In this document: piece by piece, positions 23,392 to 34,649 of the stretch
How positions within the stretch are numbered: position 1 is the first letter of the stretch
How the letters are laid out: each line of letters begins with the position of its first letter
DNA from: Owenia fusiformis
Lineage: Eukaryota > Annelida > Polychaeta > Sabellida > Oweniidae
DNA: 64,000 nucleotides
Assembly (NCBI GenBank): GCA_903813345.2
Contig: CAIIXF020000003.1
Location: 18,616,931 to 18,680,930 of the forward strand
Direction: 5' to 3'
The notes under the pieces: generated by a model
What the model saw: the letters and a program-made list of their open reading frames with translations, nothing else
What the model was told of the DNA's origin: nothing
Databases searched by the model: none
Position numbers and translations under genes: made by a program

Positions 23392-23869
23392 TATATTCAA
23401 TATAAAAAATAATTACATTTTAATAATTCATCACTATTTATATATATTATGTTCTGTGGATTTTTTCATTTTTGAACCTTTAAATATTTGAATCGGTCTC
23501 ACTTGTCGGCGACAGGTATTTTAGTACTCCAGAAATTGAGCAGGTCAGTACCGCAAGTAATTTTCCTAAACAAACAATTTTGCCAGTTGGAGAAATCTGA
23601 TTCAAGGCAACCGGAATGCATTGACTATTAATACGGTGAAGGAGGTGTATTTTTCTCAAAAACGATATTAGTTGAATTCACATCAATTTCATAAACTTAA
23701 CATTGTCAAATAATGTATGGTGAAAAAATTATTTTTCTCAAGACTCTATCTTTTCAGAAATTGATTCAAATGTATACGGTAGCATCACGACTATAATTGC
23801 CTCGGGAATTCCTAAAATAGGGTACTAGGTACAATGATATTATCGTGTATTGACAGAAATGATCCATTT

Positions 23870-24155
23870 AAATGACAATATGGGCATTTACAATACTTCT
23901 ACATTTGGCTTCAAGGGAACTTCCTGATGACAATTTCTATACTCAATGTCTGAGATGCGGTGGAACCACCAATGATACTTTCAAACACATGATAGTAGAA
24001 TGTCAATTTTTAATAGAACGTCCTTGATCAGTTCATCAGTCATGTGAACTCCTTAACAGTGAAGATGACATAATCCTGAAATTTCTCCTTGGAGGACGCT
24101 CTGTTATTTTGCATACAATTGATGATGCCACATCAATAAAATTGCTAAACATATG
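23870..24155 (+). pseudogene. LINE ORF2 C-terminal fragment (zinc knuckle)
   Basis: One + frame reads ASRELPDDNFYTQCLRCGG and then NDTFKHMIVEC, a CxxC-H-C zinc-knuckle context typical of the extreme C-terminus of jockey/CR1-group non-LTR retrotransposon ORF2. It breaks at a stop near 24029 and continues in other frames. It abuts the tail of the oppositely oriented LINE at 24158. Confidence 0.45.
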
Positions 24156-24157
24156 TG

Positions 24158-26627
24158 CAACAAGATTCAAGATTCAAGATTCAAGACTTTATTGTGTTTC
24201 AAACCAAACACTTGGTTTCCTCACAAAATCAATTACAAGACATTTACATATAATTATACAGTTAAAAAAAAACATGCATTGTTTCACAAATACTATCATA
24301 CAATCTATTTTTTTCCTTTTTCAAATAGCTCCCGACGCTGATGAAAAAGTTTATTTATAAAATGTATCAATTCGTTAACAATTTCAAAATCATCAGAAGT
24401 CATTAAAAAGTTATATTTTTCTTCATCCGACATATTATCAAATGTGTCAATAAAACTTAGTTTATTAAAAAAAAAAAAATCTACATTTTTTATAGCCATC
24501 ACACACAAGAAGAAAATGTTTTTCATCCTCTACTTCCCCCTTATTGCAAATCTGACAAATTCTTTCATTTATTTCAAGTCGATGCTGTTTAGTGCCATCT
24601 TTTTTCTTTTTCTCGTGTCTCCCTGTTTCAATTCTTAAATTATGGTTTGCTAATCTAAACCTGGCCATTTTAAAAATTAACATTTTGTTCACGCTTAATG
24701 TTAAATATCTTTCCAGATTGTAATCAATTTTTATATAATTTCCAAGTTTTCTATTTTCCCTTATGGCTCTATCATTATGTTCTATATATTTTCTTTGCAT
24801 TTCAAGTTTAATTGCTTTTAGTAATCGTTTTATTCCAAACGTACTCCCATTTTCAAAGACATGTTGAAAATGAAAGTACTTTAATATGCATTCCATATGT
24901 TTGACATATATGTTATTTTTATCCCGAAATGATATATTTATTAAGCTATCCGCGTTTGTTTGATGCACACATTTCAACCAATATTTTATGGAATATATAA
25001 GTGAATCTATAGCTAATGGAAATCTCTCTAAATCTTTTTTCACGTCATAACTTGAAGTATATTTGTTAACCCCTAAAAGGAATTTTCAAAATTTATTGTG
25101 TATTTTTTCAGGAATAAAGTCTTCATAAGAACTCTCTAGTTTTAGGTCCCCTTGACTAATCCTTCTGTCAACTTTCAAGTGAAGCATTGACCAAAATTCA
25201 CTTCCGTATAATAATATAGGCTTAACACACATGTCAAAGATTTTTGTGTTCAATTCTACATTGATAGTTGAAAACTTAAAAATTTGTCTCATCATAAAAA
25301 TAACTTTCAACGCCTTCTTGCTCAATTCTGATATGCCATGTTTCAAACTCCCAGAGCTTTTTAAAATAAATCCCAAATATTTATATTCATTTACTTTTTC
25401 TATATTTATACTTCCAAATTTAAAATGACTGTGCTTTATTTTTTTTCCTGATTTATTAAAAATCACAACTTTCGTTTTTTCAATATTAATATTTAATTCC
25501 CATTTTGAACAATATGTTTTTAGTTTATCAAGACAGTATTGTAGTCCCTCATTTGTTTCTGATATCAAGACCAGATCATCCGCATATAAGAGTACATTTA
25601 TTAACGTTTCATCATTACTACTGATTTTGACAGGCTTACATTGGTCATCAAAAATATCTATTATGTCATTTATATATAAGTTGAAACATAAAGGACTGAT
25701 TAAGCAGCCTTGTTTTAATCCTAATTTAGAGTGTATTGGACTTGTTAACCCGTTTTTAAGTTTTACTCTGTATATGACACTTGAGTACGATTATATGATA
25801 TATTTTGCCTCTCATGCCTAGATTTTTTAATTTCTGCAATAAAAGTGGCCTGGGTATGCTATCATAGGCTTTTCTGAAATCTACAAAGCATGTATATAAA
25901 TATTTCCCTACCGTCACGTATTTATCAATTAACTGTTTTAATATCAATAAGTGATCTGCAGTTCGGCAATTCTTTTTAAACCTGATTTGTTCTCTATGAA
26001 TTATATTTTGCGATTCTATGAATTCTTCCATTCTTTTATTCAAAATATCTGCAAACAATTTACTCATTGCACTTGATAACGCAATCCCACGATAATTATT
26101 TGGTAATAAATAATCTCCACTTTTAAATAAAGGTTTAATTAGACTCTCTCTCCATTGAGTAGGGTAAATGTTATTGTCAAGGATATTATTAAAAAGATTT
26201 CTTATCACCTGTATCAACATGTCTGGACTATTTTTTAACATTTCATTTCTAATTGAATCTAAATCAACGGCTTTATTGCTTTTCAACTTATTTATACTTT
26301 TTTAAGTTCTTTCATTGATATTCCACGATTAAAGTGTTCTATGTCAATAAAAGTATAATTATTATCCTTTTTTCTATCATATTTACCAACTTGTTCCATA
26401 TTCTCTTTCATTAAATCTTTGAAATATCGAACCCATTTATCGGGAGCTATTTTATTACATTTATCATCCTTAACATCATGTTTACCATCTTTGAATTCCT
26501 CTATGGTTTTCCAAAATGCTTTCGGGTCATTTTTTTCTAGTTTCATTACACCTCTTACCAATTTATCCTTATATTCTTGTTTCTTTTTACGTATAACTGA
26601 TTTATATATTTTTCTTAATCTATACAA
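24158..26627 (-). pseudogene. Decayed non-LTR retrotransposon (jockey/CR1-like LINE), 5'-truncated
   Basis: Read on the minus strand, the pieces are in order: the endonuclease-RT linker (26627-26292), RT fingers and palm (26286-25756; NYRGIALSSAMSKLFADILN and the CFVDFRKAYDSIPR aspartate motif), YADDLVLISE at about 25600-25560, thumb (25568-25086; WELNINIEKTKVVIFNKSGK), and a C-terminal zinc knuckle (CQICNKGEVEDEKHFLLVC) near 24520. The pieces lie in different frames, so it is inactive. The 3' end has AATAAA followed by about three copies of TTGAATC at 24158-24184, a simple-repeat tail as used by CR1-like elements instead of poly(A). No endonuclease domain was found. Confidence 0.8.
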
Positions 26628-26762
26628 TTCAATTCAATTCAATTCAATTTATTTATTTCATAATTCTTATATAATATACACTATAAAAACAAGCCGCTAG
26701 ACACCCTAGTGGGTATATGTTGCGGTTTAACAGAAATCATTAAAATGACAACTAGACTACAT
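26628..26762 (-). mobile_element. Distal 3' UTR and (GAATT)n tail of a second LINE
   Basis: On the minus strand this segment ends in several copies of GAATT (26623-26650) preceded by AAATAAATAAATT, a CR1-like tail. It joins directly to the 5'-truncated end of the LINE at 24158-26627. Its upstream part is interrupted at 26763 by an AGTACCCC element. The sequence resuming at 29348 leads into an RT gene of the same strand, so this is inferred to be the displaced 3' end of the LINE at 29477-30690. Confidence 0.5.
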
Positions 26763-27411
26763 AGTACCCCACACAAGTTTTTGATAATACCTTTGACCCG
26801 TGATTTGAACACTCTATCCTTAACTATTTGTTATTAAATTTAGCACACATAAACATTTGAAATTTTTTATTAAGCCATATGATTAATAATGGTTAAATGG
26901 CAGTAAGTTCAAAATGCTACACAGTTACCAGTGTTTTACCAAATTGCTACATTGTTTGAATGACTATGACGTTACATCTGTACAGTACATTTACTTTTAT
27001 AGAGGTAAGTTCATTAGAGTCTTCTGAGTACAGAAATGAAAGGATTTGCAAGTGGTGAGGCTAACCCAAGTAAAACATATTATATTCATAAGTACCATAA
27101 ATACAGGACTGCTTTGATATGAAATTCAATAAGATGAATATTGATAAGATGATGAGATAAAAGTCAATAAAATTGTTAAAATGAACAATTCATAAAATGA
27201 TTTTATGACGTCAATTTGGTGAAAACCCATTAATGACACCCTTGATTTGATTACTTGTAATTTTATTGTTATTGAAGTAAATTTAAAAAAAAAATTTCCA
27301 ATGTTGGAAATTTGCTCTAGTTTATGTGTGCTAAATTTAATAACAAATAGTCAAGGATAGAGTGTTCAAATCACGGGTCAAAGTTTTTATCAAAAACTTG
27401 TGTGGGGCACT
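26763..27411. mobile_element. 649-bp MITE with AGTACCCC ends (E1)
   Basis: AGTACCCCACACAAG at 26763 and CTTGTGTGGGGCACT ending 27411 begin ~95-bp inverted repeats (shared inner blocks include CACTCTATCCTT and ATTTAGCACACATAAAC). There is no coding capacity. It sits 16 bp from a larger element with the same terminal octamer. A solitary TAGTACCCCACACAA near 46941 suggests further copies. Confidence 0.65.
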
Positions 27412-27778
27412 ATAAAAGAAAACACTTAGTACCCCGGACAGGTTGTATGATGCAGTCGTTTTTTTACTCTATATTTGCAATAGAACAACCATTCTTATTA
27501 AAATTTTCATATTTTATTCTGGAGACAATTTCCAACATGGAAAAAAAATATTTTAACGAAATTCCCAATTTTATGATTTTGACGGGCTTTTTTCAAAAAC
27601 ACTACACTGTCGATAAATTACAGTTTTTTGCTTGAACAATTGAACTTTTAACGTCATTTAAAATATTGTCTGGCTATTGAATTTTCGGCCGCCTAAAGTC
27701 TTTCCAGATATATCTGTTGCCATATTAATAATTATGTCTGATTAATGTTATTCACTTGAGTCATATTCAATATTATTA

Positions 27779-28180
27779 CAGTGCATTAGGCCAATAAAAT
27801 GATAAAAACTTGTTGCTCTGGGTCTCGTTTTGTGAAGTGTTCCCTAGATTGAGCCCAGATAGAGGAGGTCAATCTGCTTGTCCACGGACATGAGCTCAAC
27901 CCGATCAAACTGTTCAATACTGTCCAAAATGAAGTAAAACACTACGAATCTCGAATTTCAAGTATTCTTGGCATTAGATCCTTTAGAGATGTTAATATAA
28001 CTGTGTCAAATGCTATCATGAAATTGTCAGGGAGACCTGACATTTTAAAAGCATGGTACAATTTACGTGCCACGGGCTTGCATACTGAGTGACGGTGGCG
28101 GAAAAACCCAGTGGAGAAAAAGGTGCGTTTTCAGGGGAAATGTGACCCAGAGTGACAAGTTTTATTGGCCTAATGCACTG
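27779..28180. mobile_element. 402-bp MITE nested in E2 (CAGTGCATTAGG ends)
   Basis: TA at 27777-27778 and 28181-28182 flanks CAGTGCATTAGGCCAATAAA and its complement at the right end. Further pairing covers AAAACTTGT and CTCTGGGTC. No coding capacity. Its position inside E2 means it inserted after E2 formed. Confidence 0.65.
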
Positions 28181-28200
28181 TAATAATATTAGCCCTATTT

Positions 28201-28941
28201 TATATCCAAAGAACATGTGTAAGTTTCTATAGATTTATTATATATAACATATTTACAAAACTTTTTGGCATGGGGAGACGGCTATCTATCGATAAAAGGG
28301 GTTGCGTAATTATATACAAAAGAAACGATTACGTAACCATTGTATAATATTACGCAATAATATTACGCAATGAAAGCGCAAAATCCTGATTATGCAAACT
28401 TATATAATCGAAATCTTTGGGACAAGAGCCCGACAAGACTGAAGAAATAGATAGTCGCCTCCAAGTCCAGGCCACCCGATACCCCCTATTAAGGGGGCGA
28501 AGGGGTGGCAGTGGGTAAGCGTCCGACTTCCCCAAGATGCGAAATTGAGACTGTGTAAACCAAACTACCACAGGACAGGCGGTATAGCTTAAAGATAAGT
28601 TATTGTCCTGGCCTAATTAGATCTGTCAACAGATTTTTAATTGAGAAGCTAGGATAGCCACCGTTCTCCGTGATATAAACCAGATTTAACAAACTTGTTA
28701 AATCCCAATTTATATCCAAAGAACATGTGTAAGTTTCTATAGATTTATTATATATAACATATTTACAAAACTTTTTGGCATGGGGAGACGGCTATCTATC
28801 GATAAAAGGGGTTGCGTAATTATATACAAAAGAAACGATTACGTAACCATTGTGTAATATTACGCAATAATATTACGCAATGAAAGCGCAAAATCCTGAT
28901 TATGCAAACTTATATAATCGAAATCTTTGGGACAAGAGCCC
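28201..28941. repeat. Pair of near-identical 231-bp direct repeats
   Basis: 28201-28431 and 28711-28941 align with a constant offset of 510 bp and one visible substitution (TGTATAAT versus TGTGTAAT). Each holds TTACGCAATAATATTACGCA palindromic sequence. The 279-bp spacer contains CCCCCT-ATTA-AGGGGG. Near identity points to a recent duplication or gene conversion. Confidence 0.75.
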
Positions 28942-29476
28942 AAAAGCAAGTATACTCGTGAACGGAGTTTAAATAAAAAGCTCAAGTGAACGATAGGATA
29001 CGCCGTTCCCCAAAGAACAAAAATGAGTAACAATAATCAGCCATAATTAATATGGCATCAAATACATCTGGAAAGACTTTAGGCGGCCAAAAATTCAATA
29101 AGTAGACAATCTTTGAAATGACGTTAAAAGTTTAATTGTTCAAGCAAAATCTGTATTTTATTGACAGTGTAGTGTTTTTGAAAAAAGCCTGTCAAAATCA
29201 TAAAATTGGGTATTTCGTTAAAAAAAAATTTTTTCCATGTTGGAAATTGTCTCCAGAATAAAATATGAAAATTTTAATAAGAATGGTTGTTCTATTGCAA
29301 ATATAGAATAAAATAACGACTGCATCATACAACCTGTCCGGGGTACTATATTATGTTACATGTAGGTATATAAAAATTGTATTAACAATTAATCTAAGGA
29401 TGTACAATGTAAAAATGTTACAAAAATCAGGTACCAGTATAAAATCAACAGTATAGTATGATATTGGTATTATACA

Positions 29477-30690
29477 TTATCGATAGATGAGTAGTTTTTT
29501 ATATGAAGATTTGAAAATATTTAGAGTGGAGCATTTTTTAATATCATGTGGAAGAGCATTCCAAAGATTAGGACCTAGATAGCGAAGGGAAAGTTTAGAG
29601 CATATAGGGATATGAAAATAATGCAATTGTCTTGTGTAATGATGATGAATATTAATGTTGATATCGAACAAGTCTTGAAATAGATTTTTTGGAAGACTGG
29701 GGTGCTTATTAAAGATTTTGTACATGAACTGACCAGTACAATATCTGTTGACATCAAAAATATTTAATATTCTAAGATCTTTAAATAGGGGAGCGGAGTG
29801 AGAAAGTCTATCCTTATTTAAAGCTAGCCTTAAGAATTGTTTCTGCTGTTTATGTAGACGATCATAAAATGATTTAAATGTGTTACCCCAGATTATGTTG
29901 CAATCATTTAATTGAGAGTGTATCAATGAGTAGTAAATTGTTTTGAAACTGTTTATTTGAAGTAGATGTTTAATGTGATAAAGAGAACCAATGACGCGAG
30001 AAATCTTTGTTTCAACATTTTTTATGTGCTCTTTAAATTTCAAGTTTTTATCAATAATAATTCCAAGAAAGTCAATTTTATCCCGGAAATTTATGTTCTC
30101 ATTGCGTATTTTAAGATTCAGATTTGTTTGATTTTTTTTGGGTCCAAATAGAATAGCATTGGTTTTGCCAATATTAAGTGAAAGTTTGTTTGCTTTTATC
30201 CAGTCATCTATTGAATTCAAGTTTGCATTAGTTCTAGTCATAAGTTCATTTAAATCATAATCACTATCAAGAAGATTGGTGTCATCAGCAAACATAATAA
30301 ATTTTAGATTAGGGGCAACAAAAGGCAGATCATTTATGTAAAGAATAAATAATAGTGGTCCAAGTACCGAGCCCTGCGGAACACCACAATTTAGAGATGA
30401 TTGTTTAGATTCATAATTGTTAATGGTGACATATTGTTTGCGGTCTTTTAAATAACTTTCAAACCAGGACTTAGCTATTCCTCTGATGCCATAATATTCA
30501 AGTTTTAGTATCAAAATGTCATGATTAATTGTGTCAAAGGCCTTGGAAAAATCTAATGTTATGCCAATGCTCGTTTTCCCCAAATCAGTTGATTTTCGAA
30601 TTTGTTCAATGAAATATGAAATGGCCATGTAGGTAGAGTTGAATTTCTGAAATCCAAATTGTAAATTCTTTCCAATTCTTTAATATTTCC
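29477..30690 (-). pseudogene. Non-LTR retrotransposon reverse transcriptase (CR1/L2-like), 5'-truncated
   Basis: An open frame of 383 codons from 30628 continues a few residues upstream (QFGFQKFNSTYMAISYF). RT motifs are intact: LDFSKAFDTINHDIL, GVPQGSVLGPLLFILYINDL, FADDTNLL, then SLNIGKT and FLGIIID. The C-terminal region (SHSAPLFKDLRILNIFDVNR, LRYLGPNLWNALP) is typical of the CR1/L2/jockey lineage. Upstream of 30690 the expected RT fingers are missing, so the copy is not autonomous. The 3' UTR continues to 29348 and is then cut by E2. Confidence 0.85.
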
Positions 30691-30960
30691 ATCTGTTGGG
30701 CATTTCCCTACTAGTACTCCTGACCAATAGTTCTTATTCGTTTTTTCAAACATTTACAATCTGTATCAAACCATTTGTTCTTCACCCTCTTGGTTTTAGA
30801 ATGACCCCTACTTACAATTGGCCTACATTTAATAGCAATTGTTGCATGCTTATAAATATCAACTATTTTTTTAACAATATCATTCAGGTAATCTTTGTTA
30901 CAATCATAGCAACAATCATCAATAGAATGATGAACACATTCACCAACATTTGGTAGTACA
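30690..30960 (-). pseudogene. LINE endonuclease-RT linker fragment
   Basis: A minus-strand frame reads NDIVKKIVDIYKHATIAIK and then KNKWFDTDCKCLKKRIRTI, the tryptophan/aspartate linker found between endonuclease and RT in many non-LTR elements. Two stops follow near 30713, and the next sequence jumps directly to RT. It is either the same LINE with an internal deletion or a separate fragment. Confidence 0.5.
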
Positions 30961-31345
30961 AATCATTTACCTATATATTTACAAGAAAGACACATATTTG
31001 TACATACTATTATACTATGAATAGTTTTCTTATTTTAATTTTATTTTGATATAATGTAACGTACTGTTAATTAAATGTTGAAAATCTTCAATATCAAGGG
31101 AATAAAACAATACGATACAATACATTTCAAAAAATCGAAGATACACTGGCCGTAGAAACTGCCCGAGCAAAAAAGGATTAACGTTTTGCTAGTTTTTAAA
31201 AACTAAAACCGGGGGTTTAGAAAACTGTTCATTTGAAATAAATATGATGTGTTAGATTTTTCCTGGAAATTACTCTGAACAAATGATATAAAATTTCATG
31301 TAAACATCTATGTATATAATAAAATAATCATGGTATATGTTTCAG
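30961..31345. other. No gene recognised, intron-like
   Basis: AT-rich stretch between LINE debris and the 18-nt microexon at 31346. No additional exon of the chitin-binding gene could be identified. Confidence 0.35.
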
Positions 31346-33534
31346 TTGTGGAAACAGATCCAGGTACGTATTTGCTTTCATTTTTCTAATAATATTATTT
31401 TACTTAACTCATCATCTACATACTTTTCACATTAAGTTGTTTATTATAAATAAACATACTGAATGTCACGTTCCTGTTTGCCTTATAAACCGACATTTCA
31501 AAAATTCAATTGCAACAGGTGTGCAATTGTAAATAATGATCATGAATTTGTCTAACTCAGTATAAATCTAGAGGTCGTGACATAATTTTTTTTGCAATTG
31601 ATACAGGCATCGTATTTGTGACTCGCTCTATGTCGATGGTTTGTTTTGTCACCTGCTTTTTCTTTGCAATTAGAGCAGTGCATAGCAGAGGATGGGTACC
31701 TGTCAGGAACCCCATACAGAGATTGCTGTTCATTTGTGCATTGTGACGCTGCTAATGGAAACAAAACAGGAATCCTGAAACTATGCTTCTTCTGGGCCTT
31801 TGCATGTGTCTGGGATAACAAAATAAAGGCGTGTACACATGATAAGTGGTTATCCGAGGGAGAACCCCCTTGCAGTTACGAGACTGACTGTACTCTGTAC
31901 AACCGGGGTAAATGTTAGACACTAATATCATCACACTCATGTGTAATTCATTAATTAGATATTATTAAGATAAAAATCTAGCTACATTATTTTTCAATGG
32001 ATCTTAATGAAATAACTTTACTTCTTGTGAACTTGAATATCGTTCTGCAACAATATTTGATATTTTCAGTAATTGAAGGTTTGATGGAATTTGAAATTAA
32101 TAGAATCGAACCCAATGAACAGTGCCCTATAGTGAAAGAAGGTAAGGGGATTCAATTGTCAAAGTCATTGTAAGAAAGATTGGAAACAAGCTTTAAAGAA
32201 CACTAGGCTTTGATAACTAACAATACACAAAACCAAGATAAACCAAGTAAGCCCGGGCCCCTTAACTTAAAATATATAAATAATCTATACATGTAATAAG
32301 TTGAAATGTCTCTTACACAAGGCTGGTGTGTGCGTTGAAATTTCACGAGAGTTTCTTGTATCCCCGGTGGTATATTCCTATTTCTAGCAAACACCTGTTG
32401 CAGGGATGGAAACGAGACATTCGGTGGATATGTCCCATTGATTGAATTCGATCCAGACGATGATAAGGCATATCGCACTGCGCAAGACAGATCCTTCCAA
32501 ACATGTCCCTTCAACCAGATTTTCAACTCTGATACGTGCTTCTGTGAAAGCCAATGTAAGCAATTAAATCTGGAACCCTGAAGGAACAACTAAACATTAT
32601 CCAGAATCTTCCCGTCATTTTGATTGAAAATATTTGATAATTGATTTATGGTATAACCGTTTGATTGAGTTTCTAATACTTTTTATGTTAACACCACAAG
32701 CGATCAACAACTTTTTGTGACGGCGTTCTGTAACAAATGGCAGGTGGTGACATTTTGCCTGTTAATGCCTCGTTAACCTATGATTTGAGGTTTTTGTGTT
32801 GTGGGTATGGACGTAACCTAGATATGTCACGGAACCCATTGCAAAATGAGTTAAAATGAAGTATGAAATATGTTCGACTGCATGTACATTAGCAAATGTA
32901 CATCTAGGCAGATCTTTGTCCAGATGAAATTGTGGCAGAATGTGCTGATACATCGGAATTCTACTTTGAAAATGTGGACGACCCCTGCTGCTCCTTTATC
33001 CAATGTTTCACAAACAGAACTGGATATACAGTAGAACAGTGTATGCCACCCACAGTATGGAATGACGTCAACAAAACATGTGACATACGTCAGAAGGTTA
33101 TGGAATGCATGAACGTCGAATGTGGGGCAGAAATGACGGATCCACCATGTGAAGGGGATTTAGGTTAGTATAAAGTAATTTAAATAGCATGGTTCATTTC
33201 TCGATAATTCTTTTTCAAAATATAGAGAAGCAAGCTAGCATACATTCGTGTGTAAGCCTCAGCTTGAAAGGAAAATACATTTGATGAGGAAAAGAATACA
33301 TGACCGAATGTTTATTTATGATGTAGTATATCCCCTTCGATATGTGTTTGCTCCCAATCAGGTACATGCTGTCGAGGTGGTTTATGGTATGAGGTTGACA
33401 TCGGCAATCCTAACATCTACTACATTGTGAACTCAAACACTCCAAACCATGGACAATGTTGTCCAGAAGTTGATGGCGACCAGTGGGTCTTCAACGATGA
33501 AGAAGGTGTATGCTGTTGCGAGGCACAAGCGTGA
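31346..33534 (+). CDS. Secreted cysteine-rich chitin-binding-type protein (two CBM14-like modules)
   Basis: Exons by splice site and phase: 31346-31363 (18-nt microexon), 31674-31907, 32070-32141, 32388-32555, 32924-33163, 33362-33534. Every internal junction is phase 1. With exon 20773-20881 the coding length is 1014 nt (337 residues). Exons 31674 and 32924 each hold a peritrophin-A/CBM14-like pattern around DCCSFVHC and DPCCSFIQC, the second containing VEQCMPPTVWNDVNKTC. Exons 32388 and 33362 encode a second module type that opens TCCRDG or TCCRGG and ends in a CxC group (CFCE, CCCE). Stop TGA is at 33532-33534, with polyadenylation signal AATAAA at 33577-33582. CBM14-type modules bind chitin in cuticle, gut lining or shell matrix; the particular role here is unknown. 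The second module type was not recognised. Confidence 0.75.
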
Positions 33535-33576
33535 TTTTATCTGTTTGACATTCCCACTACTATTAACTATTTACAG

Positions 33577-33582
33577 AATAAA
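33577..33582 (+). terminator. Polyadenylation signal AATAAA of the chitin-binding gene
   Basis: Lies 43 nt after the TGA stop, a normal distance for a canonical animal signal. Confidence 0.6.
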
Positions 33583-33938
33583 ATATAAATATAAACTATA
33601 AAGCCATATGTGCCTTTAAGTTTTTAAGATCAACCCATGACATAAATGTCAAACTAAAATGGAAACATACCAAATTGTGAATAATTTCAATTGTCCACTT
33701 CAAGCAGATCTTCAACCAAAACTCGCATCGCGAAAGCCAATGAAAACAATTATTCTGTATTAAGTATCGTTATGGGGACTCCGTCAATCGATTGCATTGC
33801 TATGACAATTGAGTTTGGTCATTTTAAACATGTATTATGAAGATCAAGAGAAGCATTACACCAGTTCTCCCATTTAGCGAATATGAGGAATTTGGAATTG
33901 TCTTTATTCGTTTAAGTGACAATATCATAATTACTATT

Positions 33939-34640
33939 ATGTGATGTTTGCAAAAATGGCCAGATCATTTCTTATGATGAAATTGTTTCCTCAGTAGGCA
34001 GAAATGCTGAAACATGGATGCAATATCAAACTTTGAAACAAGCACTCAAAAGGGAGATGATATTAGAATATCAAATTGTAGCTCCAGAAGATACTTTATA
34101 CTTCAATGATACAGATGTGCAGTACTTAAATGTTCAAGATTTTAGGAAAATTTTAATAGAAAACCGGGTTTGTGAAATTGTATTCAAAAATGAAGTTTTA
34201 ACAAGAAAAACCTGGCTTAATGCAAAAAATTGTACAACAGCAACAGACCTAATTATACTACACTGGAAGATTTTACATTCAATATATCCATGTAATCTTT
34301 TACTGCATAGATATGGTATTTTAAATTCAAGCAAATGTACAAGCTGTGATGAAATAGATAATTTAGAGCATCATTTTGTTAAATGCAAAGCAGTTGCTGA
34401 ATTTTGGACTAAACATTTCCCAAATATAACAGCCAATCAAATATATGGAATAGGTAAAGTAAAGAATTACAAAAATATACTGATAGCAAAGTTATCTATT
34501 CACAAATGGTATATTGAAAAATGTGTGAGTAACTTAAATACTCTTTATGAATTTGAAACCTCATCTTTGTACCATACCTGTAAATAATTATGTTAAACTG
34601 AAATAAATTTTATCAAAAAAAAAAAAAAAAAAAAAAAAAA
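33939..34640 (+). mobile_element. 5'-truncated L1/Tx1-type LINE with poly(A) and 10-bp target duplication
   Basis: AATTACTATT occurs at 33929-33938 and again at the poly(A)/flank junction ending 34649. Between them an ORF open from the truncated 5' end to TAA at 34585-34587 encodes the C-terminus of ORF2: NGQIISYDEIV, TTATDLIILHWKILHSIYPC, then a zinc knuckle with CTSCDEIDNLEHHFVKC and EFWTKHF. AATAAATTTT precedes about 25 A residues. The poly(A) tail, long LINE-1-like C-terminus and target-site duplication indicate target-primed reverse transcription. The open frame and intact duplication suggest a fairly recent insertion. Confidence 0.85.
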
Positions 34641-34649
34641 ATTACTATT

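Larger units (their letters stand above)
27428..29347. mobile_element. 1.9-kb element with ~285-bp inverted repeats, AGTACCCC ends (E2)
   Basis: AGTACCCCGGACAGG (27428) and CCTGTCCGGGGTACT (ending 29347) begin long inverted repeats reaching about 27712 and 29064 (inner block GACTTTAGGCGGCC and its complement). Inside are a nested 402-bp MITE (27779-28180) and two 231-bp direct copies (28201-28431 and 28711-28941) that appear to differ at one base. No transposase was recognised. The superfamily is unassigned because target duplication is unclear. Confidence 0.65.

Noticed and set aside
24305-24640. Plus-strand frames over the LINE
   Set aside because: Antisense shadows of the minus-strand retrotransposon with low-complexity composition.
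34018-34020. ATG at 34018 as the true start of a 189-residue gene
   Set aside because: The same frame is open upstream to the 5' truncation point of the LINE, so it is the tail of ORF2, not an independent gene.
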